In this document: positions 1-13,425 of the stretch, piece after piece
Numbering within the stretch: the first letter of the stretch is position 1
Layout of the letters: every line of letters begins with the position of its first letter
Assembly: GCA_000231825.2 (NCBI GenBank)
Contig: JH720392.1
Location: forward strand, 93,442 to 157,441
Length of the DNA stretch: 64,000 nucleotides
Source: Tetrahymena elliotti 4EA
Lineage: Eukaryota > Ciliophora > Oligohymenophorea > Hymenostomatida > Tetrahymenidae
Direction of reading: 5' to 3'
Notes under the pieces: model-generated
The model's input: only the letters and a program-made list of their open reading frames with translations
What the model was told of the DNA's origin: nothing
Databases searched by the model: none
Position numbers and translations under genes: made by a program

Positions 1-902
1 ATTTAAAAGAGAAAAAAAAACATAAAAATGTGAACTAAATAACATTCATAAAATAAAATTGATGCTTTTCTCAAAATTTAGGCATTTCATTATTTAAAAA
101 AAGTTAGTAATTTTACCTAAAATTAATGTCAAGTTGTGAGTAAGAACTTAGATCAGAGCTTAGTAACTTTAAATAAATAATAATTAAAATATATCTATAT
201 ATCTACAGAAATTGAAGTACTTCTTTGAGATTTGTAAAATATTTTGTATTTTGTATTAACATTTATTTATTGATTTTTAAATATTTATTTAGATATGAAA
301 TTGAAAATTAATTAATTAGTAGTTGATATGAAAAATTAGATTAAGAATGTTTTTTATGCTTTCCAAAGTTTTTTAAAAGAAAGATTTTGAAAATGAATTG
401 TATTCATAAAATTTTTGAACTTGGTCTTTGAGAGATTTGTGGTATTAAAAATCTGTGTATGAATAAAATAATAAATAAAATTCCTTTGTTTCTCAAAAAA
501 TTTGTACATTCATAAAATACATTAGACAAAAATTTTTGTGTTATGAAAAAACAAGATACATTTAAGCAATAGAACCTGATATCAAATATTTTTTTTATGA
601 AAATTAAAAACAAATAAAAATGAAAAAATAAACTGAATTAAAAGATTTATAAAACTAAAGACATTATTAATTATTTAAAAAATTATGTTATCAATTTGAT
701 TGAAATCACAAAAATAAATAAGTTTAGTGATTATTTTGAGCCTAATGTAAATAAACCAAAGTTTTTATTGATTGATATCATATTGAAAAATAAATTTAAA
801 TTAAGTAATATTAAAATTGCATCTATATTTACAGATAAAATTAAACTATCTTCATAATTGAAATTTTAAGTACAAATATTTAATAAATTGATTTGAAATA
901 AT
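1..902. other. AT-rich intergenic sequence
   Basis: No reading frame with coding character is seen on either strand. The sequence is mostly homopolymeric A/T runs. It is the 3' flank of the minus-strand gene ending at 903. Confidence 0.6.
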
Positions 903-3284
903 TCAAATGTTAAATAAATTATTTAATTAATTTTGGTAACCAGGCTGAGGTAGTAAAGATGAAAATATTCTTTAATCTAAACTGTCCATAGCTTATCTAT
1001 TTTCACATCTTAATAAGAACTAGTTAATATAATATTATTGCAATTATTTTGATCTCATTATTTTGAATTACTCTAAAAAATGATTTGAATCTTCATCATC
1101 TTCATCTATAAAATTTATTAAACATTAAAAAAAGTTTTTTAAAAAAATAAAGAAAACCTAATTTGATAGTGGTAAATTAGTTTTCTTAATTTATATTTAA
1201 AGAATCTACATCTATTCCTATGACTTATAAAGCTGCAAGTTATTCTTTGCTTAATAGGACCATTATAGCTTTCTTTAAAAATAAAAGCTCCTTATAAAAT
1301 GTAAAAAAATCTAAGCTCTCATCTATTTATTTTTCTAATTGATTTAAAACTTCCTATTTCAATCCTTTTGATTTAAGGAACTCTTTCTTTTTGCATTATC
1401 TATAATTTATAAATTAAAAAAATAAACTCAAAATTAAGAATTAAAATTAATTTTGCTGATTTATCTTATGGAGAGGGTTTCGAATCTTTCATTTGATAAT
1501 TAAATTTATGCCAAGGGGGGGACTAAGATTTTAATCTCAAAAAACCCCCCAATTCGATCATCCACCCCCACCACCCTCCCCATAATTCCCCATAGCTTAA
1601 AAATTGAAAGAAAAAATTACTTTGTTGAGAATAAAATATTTTGAAGCTGATCTGATAAAGTATTATCATTCAAGGTATTAAAATTATTATTTGTTCGTTC
1701 AATAATACTTTTAATATTTTATTTTTATTTTATCTTTTATTCTTCGATCTGTAATCGATTTATCTTTTTTATTTTTTAAGGGATGATTGATAGTTTATTA
1801 GTCAATTCAATATTTTATTGTTTTATTTAGAGTTAGAATTTTTATTTCTTAGGAGAATTTAGAACTGATGAAACTAATTTTTTCTAGCTATTTTCTAAAC
1901 CTAAATGAGTAAATTAAGACTCCCTTTTGAGAATGCTAAAATTTTAAGATTAATTTTTGGAAACATCATTTATTTCTTTTGGCAATGTGATTTCTTAATT
2001 CTCTTTGGTAAAATCATCCTAAATATCTTTAGCACTAAAGATAAAATTCTACTTAAAAGTGCTTTAGCAAGATTTAGGTTACTTGGATGAAGGCATAGTA
2101 TTAGGTTCATCATCTAATTAAGCTTAATTAAATTGATAATCTTCACTTGCTTAATTTTAATCTATTTGTTTATTAGTTGGGAGTATTCCATTTTAGTCTA
2201 GTATTTTTAAGTATGTTCCCATAAAGATATTTTTTAGTAATAAAATAAAGATATCTCTTCTGATGAAATTTTGAGCAATTTTTCTACAAAAAATTCCAAA
2301 AAAAAGCAGCAAAGATAAAACACTATTACAAAGGGCTAAAATTTCTGTAAATATTGGATACTAAATGTTAAAGTTTGTTACATTTTCATCTAAATTAAAA
2401 ATTATTTGGTTAAAAAAGGTTATCCCAGTTTCTTAGAAAATTTATTCTCTATTAAATGTTTAGGTGAATAGCTGATAAGAAAGAGGAGAAGCATATCTCT
2501 TTTCAGATTATATTAAAAGACCCTACTTAACATTTGTGATATGTGTTTAAATTTTCCAATCATTATATTAAAGTGTATTAGCAGTATTAACTAAAATCTA
2601 ACTTCTATACTAGCTTTGCATTTCTTATTTAGTAGTGTTAAATTAAGAAATTTTAATTTTTACATTCAAACGATAAGGAGATATATTAATTAAATCGTCT
2701 ATCGTTTTTTCATCTGCACAATTATCTGGAATAAAATTTTTATAGTAATCAGTATCTTAGCATTTATATACCATTAAAGATATATAAGAGAGCACTTTGT
2801 GAAGATCTTTTAAAACTAAGTTATAATCAGATATCTAACTAAAATCAAAACAATTCATCCCAACAAGTTCTGGGTTTTAACATTTGATAATATTAAGTGG
2901 TATCACAGATGAATTAGTTCTATTCAAATAAGTAAAAGTAGCAACATAAACAATAAATGTTTTATTATATTCAGCTTACAGTTAGTTTAAGTACTTACCC
3001 TGAAGCACAGAAAAGAAATCAAATCCAATAATATCATTTTCTAGTTTAACTTCAGTCTCATCAGAAACAAATGTTTATAATCTGAATTTTGGTTCAATTT
3101 GTCCATTAAAGTAGAGGTATGATTAGTAGAAAAAATAAATACCAGTCAGAACAAAAATCAGCGTTGTTAAAAAAGCACCTACAAAAGTCCTTCTCCTTAA
3201 CTTTTATTAGGTAGAATTAAATTAAATCGACTCAGAAAAAATGTCCAAATTTTTTAAGATTTCTATTATTTTCATTCTTTGCAT
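903..3284 (-). CDS. Two-helix transmembrane protein, ciliate-specific type
   Basis: Three exons: 3284-1621, 1399-1158 and 1105-903 (2109 nt, 702 aa), read with TAA/TAG as Gln. The two introns are 1400-1620 (GTAATT...TATAG) and 1106-1157 (GTTTTC...TATAG), and both keep phase. The start is the ATG before MQRMKIIEIL; it is followed by a hydrophobic helix at about residues 35-55 (FVGAFLTTLIFVLTGIYFFY). Then comes a non-cytosolic-looking region with scattered Cys and NxT/S sites, a second helix at about 290-310 (SVLSLLLFFGIFC) and a long Gln/Lys-rich tail. The end resembles the FYKELLFLKKAIMVLLSKEQLAAL tail I associate with a large family of Tetrahymena membrane proteins of unknown role. The last exon has an acidic run (EDDED). 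The function is unknown. The topology is inferred; the exon structure is well supported by frame and phase. Confidence 0.8.
1500..1600 (-). other. G-rich intronic block with quadruplex motif and hairpin
   Basis: Inside the 221-nt first intron of the membrane-protein gene the transcribed strand carries G runs of 4, 4, 3 and 5 within about 30 nt. These are followed by a run of six G, an inner palindrome (AGATT/AATCT) and a run of seven C that can pair with the six G. This is the most GC-rich short block in the whole window and is very unlike normal ciliate introns. A G-quadruplex next to a G/C hairpin is an inference from the sequence only. Confidence 0.6.
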
Positions 3285-4269
3285 TTTTCTTTTTCTTTTT
3301 AGTATTTTTTTGTACCAGTCTACTTTACTTTACTTAACCTAATTTTAATTATTCAATTCTTTATTATTTTTTAATTTACATAACAAAGCAAATACTTTTC
3401 TAAATTATGCTTTGTTAAGATAGCTTTCTATTTATTTTTTTTTCTTTAGAATTTAATAAGTATATTAGATCAATATCATACATTAATTTCTTCATTTATT
3501 TTAAATTATTGAAACAAGATTAATGAATGCTTTTTTAAAAATACAAAATTAGTTCAATAATTTACTTTAGTTTTATTTAACAGTTTTTATTTATTAAAAA
3601 GGATAATTTACTTATTATCGATTATGTAAACAAATACAGATTAATTCAAAAGGTATTTTGCTTTTTAAATCTACTTATTTATGAATTAACATTAATTTGT
3701 TACTTCCAATACAAATTATTTATTTATTTATTTATTGTTACATTAATCAGGCAAATAATAATTTGATAAAATTCAAGTGCTTTCAAGCATAAAAAATTTT
3801 TTATTTACTGCATTAATTATTGTCCACATCAAGAAATAAATATCAATTTTACCTTTTTAAAATTTATTTCTTTCTATATTTCTGCGGTAGCAAATGACTG
3901 TAAGAAAAGTTAGTAAAAAATATAATTATTGTAAGTGTTTCTTGCTTATTCTTTAGTTCCTATTTATTTCTTTTTCAAAATTGTAACCAGTTTTAATTAA
4001 CATTCAGCTTTAAAAATACAAAAAATCCTTTTGTATTAAATATAAAAGATGTTTTGCATTTTAAATAATTAATGAAAAAATAGATTGATAAATAGATCTA
4101 TTGACAAAAAGATAGATCAACAGACAGATATGTTGATTGATAGATCTATATAGATTGATATATTGATAAATGCATAGATATTTATTTATATTGATAGATA
4201 AATTTAGGTAGTTGTAGTAATATAGAAAAATATGAACAAATGAACAAATAAATAAATAATAAATAGAAA
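3285..4269. other. Intergenic, simple repeats
   Basis: Presumed shared flank between two minus-strand genes. It contains degenerate GATA/TAGA-type repeats at about 4080-4205 and TTTA repeats near 3720. No gene was recognised. Confidence 0.6.
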
Positions 4270-5266
4270 TCAGATGAGATTATTAATTAATACATGTTTA
4301 ATTTATTTTTGATTTTGAGAAAAATTAAATGAGTTTTGATTATTTAAAATATTTTCTTGTTTATTTTATTCTAGAGTTGAGGTGTTTTGAATTTTTTCTT
4401 TTGAGGGACTAGTTATATGACCTTTTTTAGAAATTTTAAATGCTTTGCATCTTGGTTTAATACCTTGATTGAAACTTGTTTCTCTTTCAAACTATAATTT
4501 TATGTTAAATGACCTTTCAAGAGTTTTTTCTATCCATATTGAATCATAAGGAGATAAAAATTTAGTTTTATCTTTGTTTATTCTTTGAGGAGAGAAATCC
4601 TTTGAATTTCGATTGCTTTAAAATATATCTGAGACCTTTATGTTAGGATTGCCTCTCTCCCTTAAATTAGAGTAATTAAGTTATCTGTAGGTATTATTTT
4701 GTTATCTTATTATAAGTATTAAATTGTATGTTAAATCATGTTTATTTAACTTAAAAAAATTAAATAAATTCCAATTACTCTCTATGACTTCTTAGGATGA
4801 GATTAAGACTATTCTATCTTGAATTGACTGAGCCTTTAGCAAATATTTTATCTCATAAAAATTAAAATTTACGGTGAAAAATTGATTGATTACATCTTGC
4901 TGAACGATATGATTTAATTGTATTTATAGAAATGTGGCTTTTTCTTTCTGGGGAAATATTTTATATTGATGAATTCATTTTAACATTATATGATAGATGT
5001 GACTAATTAGATTTATTTCTACTTTAATCATCAAATTCGCTTTAAATGTCTTCTTTCTAATAGTCACTTTAACCTACTGACGAAACACGTTATGCATTTA
5101 TATTCTACTATTCTTATAGCTCTTAATTCATGATTGAACTAATGCCTTAAAAATTTTATAATAGACTAAAATAGAAATTTTAGAAATCTTCAGCATCATT
5201 TTACTCTATATAGAATTCTAAAGCATTACTCAGCAAACTTTTGTCATTCATTTGACTTTGCTACAT
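4270..5266 (-). CDS. Small polar protein of unknown function
   Basis: Three exons: 5266-4894, 4833-4779 and 4684-4270 (843 nt, 280 aa). The introns are 60 and 94 nt, GTAATC...AAAG and GTAATTGG...CTACAG, and phases match. The protein is rich in Ser, Asn, Gln and Lys, has no membrane segment and shows no domain I recognise. The C-terminal third has a more ordered stretch (PYDSIWIEKTLERSF) and ends in a hydrophobic tail. The upstream in-frame ATG (MQQSQMNDK) was taken as the start, and a second ATG lies five codons later. It may be a cytoskeletal or regulatory protein, but nothing in the sequence proves that. Confidence 0.65.
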
Positions 5267-6232
5267 AGAATTTATTAACCTAAGCTTGCAAATGAGTTAT
5301 TAATTAATGAATGAATGAATCGAATAATTATCTAAACGTAATAAATATATTCAATTAAATATCTAAAATCTATCTATCTATAAATCAATTATTATTTTTT
5401 GGATAATATTTTTGAAATAAATCCTTCTTACTTTATGCGTTTGTATTAATTATCAAAATATGATTATTAGCCAACCAATCTATCATAAAAAATAAAGCAA
5501 TTCACATATATTTCCTCAATAGCAAATTAATTTCCTTTAAAGCTCTTCGATTTTATTCATCGAAATAATTTTAATTTTAATTTTTCTTCAATCAAAACAA
5601 TAACAAAATAACAAAAATATTGTTTTTAAAAATTAAACCCATTAAAAGATTATTATCATAATTCTTAATTTATCTTAAAGACTCTCAATTATTTAGTATC
5701 TTTTTTATCAAAACAATAAAAAAAATATATCTTCATCTTCTCTAACTATTAAACAAAAATATAGGCACACATAAAAATTAAAAAATCCATTTATTCATTA
5801 TTATCTTACCAAATTGTAAAATCTATTTTTTATCAAATAATTTTAAAAATAAAATTTTAATATTTGTAGAATTTTTAATTCTCTCTTTTTTTTTTACAAA
5901 TAAAGGTTTTAATGAAATTATATACTATAAATGCTCATATATTTTCACTAGTGATAGTGATGTACAGATCTGCTGTAATCAGTAAAATTTTAAAAATTTA
6001 ACATTATTACAAATTTTTATATCTAGGTAATAATCCAAAATTCGGATATTTTTTTGCTATTTTATGGCAAAATTAAATATTTTTTGTTACATTTAAAATT
6101 TGTTGAATTGTAAAATGCTAAAATAAAATTTTTTAATTTTTACAAGTGACAAAATAAATAAAATATTAAAAAAACGATAGAGAAAATTTGAGATTATTTT
6201 TGATAATTTAAATATATTTTATTTGCTTGGGG
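5267..6232. other. Intergenic, AT-rich
   Basis: Contains short AATG/ATTC runs near 5300 and many A/T homopolymers. No frame with coding character was seen. Confidence 0.6.
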
Positions 6233-7529
6233 TCATTCTGCTTTTTCTAATTTTAATTTTTTTTAGAGTTCAATTTTTCTTTGTCTTCTTTCTTTGTATT
6301 TGTTAAGCATCTTTTATAAAACAACTGACAAGAAAATAGTGAGAGAAACTCCCATAAGCTCTTACTTGTGAGGGCAAACCTAATCTCTAAAAGCATGACT
6401 ATTAGCATTTTCAGTATTATTAGGATCAAAGTCTCTGCAAACAATTAAACTAACAAAAATCAAAAGCATTGCAATAAATCCAAATATTTCTCTAAGCTTA
6501 AACTTGGCAAGACTTTTTTAGTATTAAAAAATTAATATATAAATAAATGAAATGAAATAAGTTTAATTAGTTTACTCAACAACTGATGGTTCAGTACCTC
6601 TTTTATTGAAGATAACTAATTTATATGTACTATTGATATTAGGAATGAGTCCAGCAAAGTTCATTTCAATTTCCAAATATTAATTGTACTTGTCATCTTG
6701 ACTAAGCAAAATATCTAATCTTCTTCCCATAAAGCAATGGTAATAAGAAGATCCACTGTAAAGAGCTAAATGATTTTTAATTTTAACATGGAAATCTTCT
6801 TCAAATTTAGATCCTTTCATGCCATATAACTTCTAATACTTCAAATAGTATAAAGCAATGTATTCAACTATTCTATTAACAGAATCTTAACCTTATTCTG
6901 TTTCAAATCCTTTTTATTCAACTATCTTTATTTTATTAAGCATTTATTCCAATCTAATATTATTAAGATAAAAATAAGTTCATATTCATAGTAATTTTTT
7001 TACTTGTCCTAATAAGCTTCAGGTTCAATATGTTCTAACTTCAAGGCCTTGGGAACCTCAAGATGCTTGGGTTTATAAATAAAAATGCAAACATCTCCTA
7101 AAAGAAGCATTAACAATCCATTGAGCTTTTATCTTTTGTAAATAATAAATATAATTAAAGTTAATGAACGATTTGAAATAATGAGAAAATGTTTATTTAA
7201 TCGCTGATTAATTATTTACTGCAAGAAATAAGAAACATCAGTGGCTACTACAATAATATATTCTTATTTTATTTCATCATTGGTAAAGTCTTCAAATACT
7301 TTTTCTAATAATTTAATTATATTATAAATTTAGATTGCTTTTATCAATATTTATATTAATTACTGATGACTTTAACTCTCTTTTCTGCAACCATATTTTC
7401 AGTGATCTAAGACTCTATGATGTCTTTGAAGTATCTATACTCGTATTCCTTTAAATCACATCTTATAATATCTTTAGCATAAATTGTGACAGGCTTAGAT
7501 TTGTCTTTGTTGTTAACCTATGTTTACAT
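6233..7529 (-). CDS. Unrecognised membrane protein with C-terminal helices
   Basis: Five exons: 7529-7364, 7304-7220, 7132-7004, 6953-6576 and 6512-6233 (1038 nt, 345 aa). The introns are 50-87 nt, all GTAA...AG, and every junction keeps phase. The N-terminal two thirds look soluble. They contain hydrophobic strands (YIIVVATDVSYFL, GLLMLLLGDVCIFIY) and a distinctive stretch (YHCFMGRRLDILLSQDD) at about residues 205-225. A strong hydrophobic helix follows near residues 270-290 (IFGFIAMLLIFVSLIVC) and a weaker one later (GVSLTIFLSVVL). The C-terminus is lysine-rich. I do not recognise the family. The precise five-exon structure suggests a functional conserved gene. Confidence 0.75.
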
Positions 7530-9332
7530 TTATTGATTGCTTGCTATCTAACTAATTATTTTGTTTAACTTTGGATCTTTTTAATTAACTTTTTGGATAT
7601 TTTTTAGATAAATTTTAAAATTCAACTTATTTATTAAATATTAACATTTATTATAGGTAATACCCGTGTATTAAATTTGTTAAAAAACAATCTAGAAAGA
7701 TTATCTATCTATCAATCAATCAAAAATATCTTAGCAACTGTCTTTTAGTACTACTTCAAAATTCAACTTTTCATTTCTACTAATTTTAACCAGAAAGTAT
7801 TTCAAATTTTTATAATTTCTTTTTTTCTTCTTACATTTATTGTTTAAGTAAGCTTAATATATTTCAAAGCCAAATTAAAATAAATAAGCAAAGATTTTTG
7901 ATATTCTTAAATTTAATTCAATTTCTTTTCTTTGTTTGTATTCTTTGTGTTTTTAACATAATCTTCGTAGAATTTAGTTTAAAATCTGAATTAAGTTAAT
8001 AAAATTAATTGATTTTTCTTTTACTCTTTTGCTCTTTGAAGATATTACTTTTTTAAAGTTAGATTAAGAAATATTAAAGTTTGAGCATATGAAATATTTA
8101 GTTTAAATAAAACAGAAATAATATTTTTCAAGAAATTCTGGATAAAAAACAAAAATTAACATGAAAATAAAAAAGATGAAACATTATTTTTTAGTAAAAT
8201 TTTAATAGGAATGAGGAATAATTTCATGTTTTGTATTTCAACTATTTTAATCTAAATTAAAAAAAAATCAAATTTAAAAAAAAGCAGAGAAAGTAAATGA
8301 AAGAATCTAGACTTATTTTTCAATAATTATTAGAGCTTATTTAACCATTGTAAGTTTATAAATGAAAACATTTTTTAAAATTAAATCAAATAAACAATAA
8401 TTAACATGAAAATAACATCTAAAAAAAATATTTTATTAGCAAAATTTAAAAAATTTAGTATTTCAATTACATTTTTTATTTCAAATATTTAAACATTAAA
8501 TCAAAATCATTTGATTTCTTCTTCTATTTTTGTAAATATGATTTTTTTAAGCTAGATTAAGATATTTGAGATAGTAATATTGAGTTGAAATAAAATGGCG
8601 ATAATATTCTAAAATTTAATTCAACAATAAAAAAAATTCATTTGAAAATATTTAAACAATAAATTTTAAAAATGAAATTAAGAAATATATTGAATTATAT
8701 TTATTTTTTTTATATTAATTTTCAAATTTATTTTTTTTTGATCAATATTAATTACTTACTTATTTAGAAATGAAAAAGGGAAAGTATGATTAAAGAAATT
8801 TAAAGTAAGATAGATAAAGATAGATAGCATAAATGTAGTAAAAACTTGTAATAATAATATAATATAGTGTGTATTTGATGATTATATTTTGATAATAATT
8901 ATTTTATGGCATATCATTGTTGATATTTCTTTCATTTTTCTTTCTATTCTGCAGGTGGTCACAGTTGAGTGCTACCATACAAACAAATATATACTATCAC
9001 CAACTGACTAACTAACTAACTAACAAATCAGCTAATCAATAACTTGAGAAGAGAAAGTAGTTATTTTTAATTAAAGATGTTAAAGCCTTTATTTATAGAG
9101 AGATAGATGGATAGAACTAGGAATAGATAGATAGATAGATAGATAAAATACTTAGGAAAGAGTAGATAAATTAAGTAAGTATATATTTATGTATTTATTT
9201 ATTTATATATATATTGATGTATTTTTGACTTTAAAACTATGAAGAATTTAGAACAAAATAGTTATATAACCAGTTAGCCAACAGTGCTATTCATATTAGA
9301 TCATTTGCTAAGCGGCCTATAAACATTTTCTT
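7530..9332. other. Intergenic with GATA and CTAA microsatellites
   Basis: Carries an (AACT)n run near 9005-9025 and (GATA)n runs near 8815 and 9123-9145. Otherwise AT-rich without a credible gene. It includes the 3' flank of the PH-domain kinase gene. Confidence 0.6.
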
Positions 9333-12300
9333 TCAAATTCCAAGATTTTTCAAGTTATTTCTAACTTGATCTGATTTTTTATCTTTTTTGATTAGAATAA
9401 ATATTTGTTAAAAAAGAAACCTAATAAAATATAAAATTTACTTGTTCCATCTTCATTCTTCTTGACTTCTTCTTCTTGTACTTCGTCAGTAACTTTTTTG
9501 AAATTAGATGCAATTGAGCCGAAACCACTTTGAGGAGAACCAAATTAGCTTGCTCTTTTAACTTGAGGACTGAAAATACTATTTCTATTCTTATCAGCCA
9601 TAGAAGAGATTTGTCTATCATTTGAATATTAAACACTAGGAGAGTCGAATCCATCGCTAGAAATGGCTTCAGTTCTACCTGTTAAAACGGGAGTATTGGG
9701 CATTTTGAAAGAACCGTGGTCATCTTGCAAGTTCTTCATAGCTCTAGTAGGCATAATTTAAGGAGAAGGCATTGGAGAATCCTTGTTAGTAGATCCTAAT
9801 CTTTATCTGTGCCTATTTAATTCATTAAAAATATTATTAAAATTAAAAAGCATAAAAAACTTCCTTCAAAATGGATGGAGAGAGAAAAGTTTTGTGAAAT
9901 TATTATTAATGATTGATTTCTTATTTAAAAAAGAAATCATTATTATTTATTAAATAAGTAAATTATTCTTATTAAGTCAGCAAATAAAGTCACCTCATTT
10001 AATGAATAAATAAATAAATAAAAGTCAGAAGAATTCAGTCTTATTTTCCAAGAATATTTCTTATTGCTTTTAGCAAATAAAAGAAATTGTTTTTATTTAA
10101 AATTTATTAAGAAATTGTTTGGTAGTAAGTAAAAAAATTATCATCCTTATTTAGTGAGGAAATAAATTGTTTTTTATTTAAATTTGTTAAAAAATTATTA
10201 GTAGTAAGTAAGTAAAAAGTTATGCTTGTTTAGTAAATTAAGTGAGAAGTTATTTTTCTTATTTATTTAGAATTGTTGTTAGTCTTATGTTTTTGGTAAT
10301 TACTGAATTACTTTTTTGTAAAAATGATGAAAAAAATCTTGGTAATTTGAGAAGAAAATAAATAATTCTGATTTAGTTAGTCAAGTTTTGTTTTGATTAA
10401 AAATGTAAAGAAATAGTTTATATTGATCTAATTCAAGAAGTAGTTATTATTTGGTTGGTAGAGATAGATATATGCTTTATTGAAATAATGTAAGAAATAA
10501 TTCTTATTTTGAGTGGAAGTAAATAGTTCTTATCAAAAATAATGAGCTTTCGTGGAAATGATTGAATACTAATAGTTACTCAAAAAATAAAGAAATTATT
10601 GCAATTTTAAAGCTAAGCAAATATTTTTGATAAAAAAGTTTTGAGTTTAATTTTTTTTATTGGGAGAAGAAATTTTAGGTTTGCCTGAGTGTAAAAATTT
10701 AAATAAATTAATAAATGATCAGAATATTTTTTTATTAATTTAGGATTATATTTTAAAGCCTTTTTTTAGGGGATATTTTGAATTCTTGAATTTCTTATGT
10801 TTGTGCTTAAAATTTTCTATTTTATTATTGATTATTTCTCTTGTGATATTTCCTTTTACTTTTTTAACTCAGAACTTTATTTTGGAATTTGCTAACTTGC
10901 TAAGATTTTTTTTCTCTCTCTCTCTCTTTATAATATTTTAGTGATTTAAAAAATAATTTACTCTTCTTAGAGTTATTTCATTTTTTGGGCTTCTGTTAAT
11001 TAGGGGCTTTCTATTTCCATTTATTCGCCTTTTTTTTAGGTGAAAAATTGATGTTGTAAAGCCTTTTTAGCAGTAATTCTAGTCTTTGGGTCATTATCTA
11101 ACATTTTCTTCAATAAATCATAAGCTTTTTTGTAAAAATGTATTATTAATTTCAATTTGAATATCCAAAAATATTTTAAATAAATGTTTGTTTATGAAAA
11201 TAAATGAGACATACCAGGAAGAGGCAACTTAAGATATTCGGTTCCTTCAAAACTAATATTGGAAGCTCTATTTTAAGCTAATATTTCATTATAGTTCTTT
11301 CCATTGAAAGGAGTTCTGCCTAAGAGACTATTTTAGAAAAAGAAAAATAATGAATAAATTTACTAGCCCAAATTTAGGAAATTGAATAAGATATAGACAA
11401 AATGGTTACAGGATATGGAAAATTAAACCAAGAGAGAATATATCACAAATAACATCATATTTTGTGTTCAAATCTTTAATATTTATAACTTCAGGAGCAA
11501 CGAAACCAGGAGTACCGCATCTAACGAACATGAATGCATCAATATCAGCTCTTGTAGCAAGTCCCAAATCGACGATGGCTAAGTCCAAACTATCAGGAGT
11601 CTTAAAGATGAGATTTTCAGGTTTTAAATCTCTATGCATGATATTCTTAGAGTGCATTTCAGCAATACCTTCAAGGAGACCCTTCAAAATATGTTTTGAC
11701 TCCTCAACTGAAAATCTTTATAGAATTATAATGAAGATTATTAAATATAATTCATTTTTGTATTATTAATAAAATTGCTTAATTTATTTGCCACTATTTT
11801 AGATACTTTATTTAAAAACACTTCCTATTTCATTCATTTTCAATGAAAATCCAAATCATCAAAAAAAGCGATACATAAATTCATTAAGCAATTCATTCAA
11901 ATACGAAATGGTTTTTTATTATTATTTATGAATTAGTATTACCTGTATTTTGCTTTAATCTTATCATAGAGTTAACCACCTTCCAATAGATCAAGGATCA
12001 TGTACAAAGAGTTTTCAGTTTCAAAAACTTCATGTAAACGAATAATATTTTTGTGATTTAAAGCTCTCATCAATTCGATTTCATTAATCAATGCTTCCTG
12101 TAATTAATTAAATGAAATAAGTTATACAAATGAAATTCATTTTAAAAATTTTTTGATGATATTTTTCATGCTTATTCTGCCTATCATTATGTTATCTTTT
12201 TTGGTATGTATTGTTGGGGTTATAAGTATCAATAGACTCTTGTTTAATTTTGAGTTATAAATACAGCTAGGTAGTCCGTATTTAATAAACTTTTAAAAAG

Positions 12301-13425
12301 TTGTCAGTACTCCTAAAATAATAAAATAAGGACAGGACAGAATAAGCTTAATTTTCTATTCTAAAAGATATTTTTATTGTTATTGTTTTGGTTACCTTGC
12401 CATTTTCTTAGTTGTATGCAGCTTCTTTGGAGAATGCCTTGACTGCAAATTGCCTGTTGTCTTCTAGTCTTTCTGTTAAGTAGACCTAAGTTAAAAATAT
12501 TAAGTTTTTAAAAGAATTTCCAGATAATTTAAAATAGAATTTATTTTTCTCTTTAATTTCATTAAAATGCAATATTTTTAAATATTTTGAAGATCTAATT
12601 AAGAGCATTTTGTTCTCAAAATGGCCTTTATCTAAACTTGAAATTGCATTCTAATCTAGAAGGGAAAAGGATAAATTTGAATTACACTTGCGAAATTTCC
12701 TTTGCCAATTTTCTTATGTGCTTTAAAGAGCTCGTGGAAACCTCTTTGGTTGATTTTATTTCTTAATATGTCTCTCCACTTGAGGATGAGGGCCTCATCG
12801 TTGGTTGTAATTTCAGTTTTGGCATTGAATTTATCTAATCTCAAACCCTTGGGCTATCCAATAATAGAGTTAGGAGTGTTATCCTTTTTGTCAGTCTTTT
12901 GACGAATAACTTCAAAGTGCAAGTCGAAATCTATGTTAATATAACCTTTGGGATGATCAGAGTTCTTTTCCTATTATTTTAAATTCATATTTAATTTATA
13001 GAATGAGAAGTTTTGTATCATTTTCCTATTTTGGCTGACTTTTTTACATTGAAAACTAACTAACCAATCAGCTAGAAAAACAAAAGTAAATCAACCAATA
13101 AAACCTTTTCTTTCATTGCAATTATATTTATTATCTTATCTCTACTGTGCTTAAATGCTCTCATTTACAATTAGCTAAAAGAGAGAGGAATAATTGCAAG
13201 AAAAGGGAGGAAAAGAAGTTATGTTTGGGGTGAGTGGAAAAAGAGGTTGAAAAAATTAGAATAAATATTTACATCAAAATAGTATATGAAGTTATTGTAA
13301 AGCTTGAAGTAACGCTTGCCACTCATATAATTTCCTTTCTTAGAGAAGTAGCCCTCTGCTAAGATGGGTTCGTTGGGAAGCTAGACAGGCTTATTGACTT
13401 TAATCCAAAATCCTTTTTCAGACAT
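9333..13425 (-). CDS. Ser/Thr protein kinase with N-terminal PH-like domain
   Basis: Nine exons: 13425-13273, 12970-12686, 12485-12396, 12097-11943, 11715-11410, 11327-11215, 11124-10962, 9812-9442 and 9382-9333 (1686 nt, 561 aa). The N-terminus looks like a PH domain (AEGYFSKKGNYMSGKRYFKLYNN), probably a lipid- or protein-binding module. The kinase domain starts near residue 130. It has a glycine loop (GKGNFASV), the ATP lysine (AVKAF), the catalytic loop HRDLKPEN, DLG in place of DFG, and an APE motif (GFVAPEV). The regular C-lobe (SLGLIFHILL, DPKTRIT) suggests an active enzyme related to calcium/calmodulin-type or AGC-like kinases. The Ser/Pro-rich C-terminal tail has several SP and TP sites. 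The join between exons 7 and 8 needs a 1149-nt intron (9813-10961). Phase fits, but an alternative is that the kinase ends in a readthrough near 10.6 kb and the tail belongs to another gene. Confidence 0.85.

Noticed and set aside
1428..1620. Reading the G-rich block as coding through to a TGA at 1428
   Set aside because: The frame is open, but splicing it out restores a clear family-typical C-terminus with matching phase at both borders.
11464..11769. Plus-strand frame opposite the kinase catalytic exon
   Set aside because: It is the antisense shadow of the exon encoding HRDLKPEN and APE.
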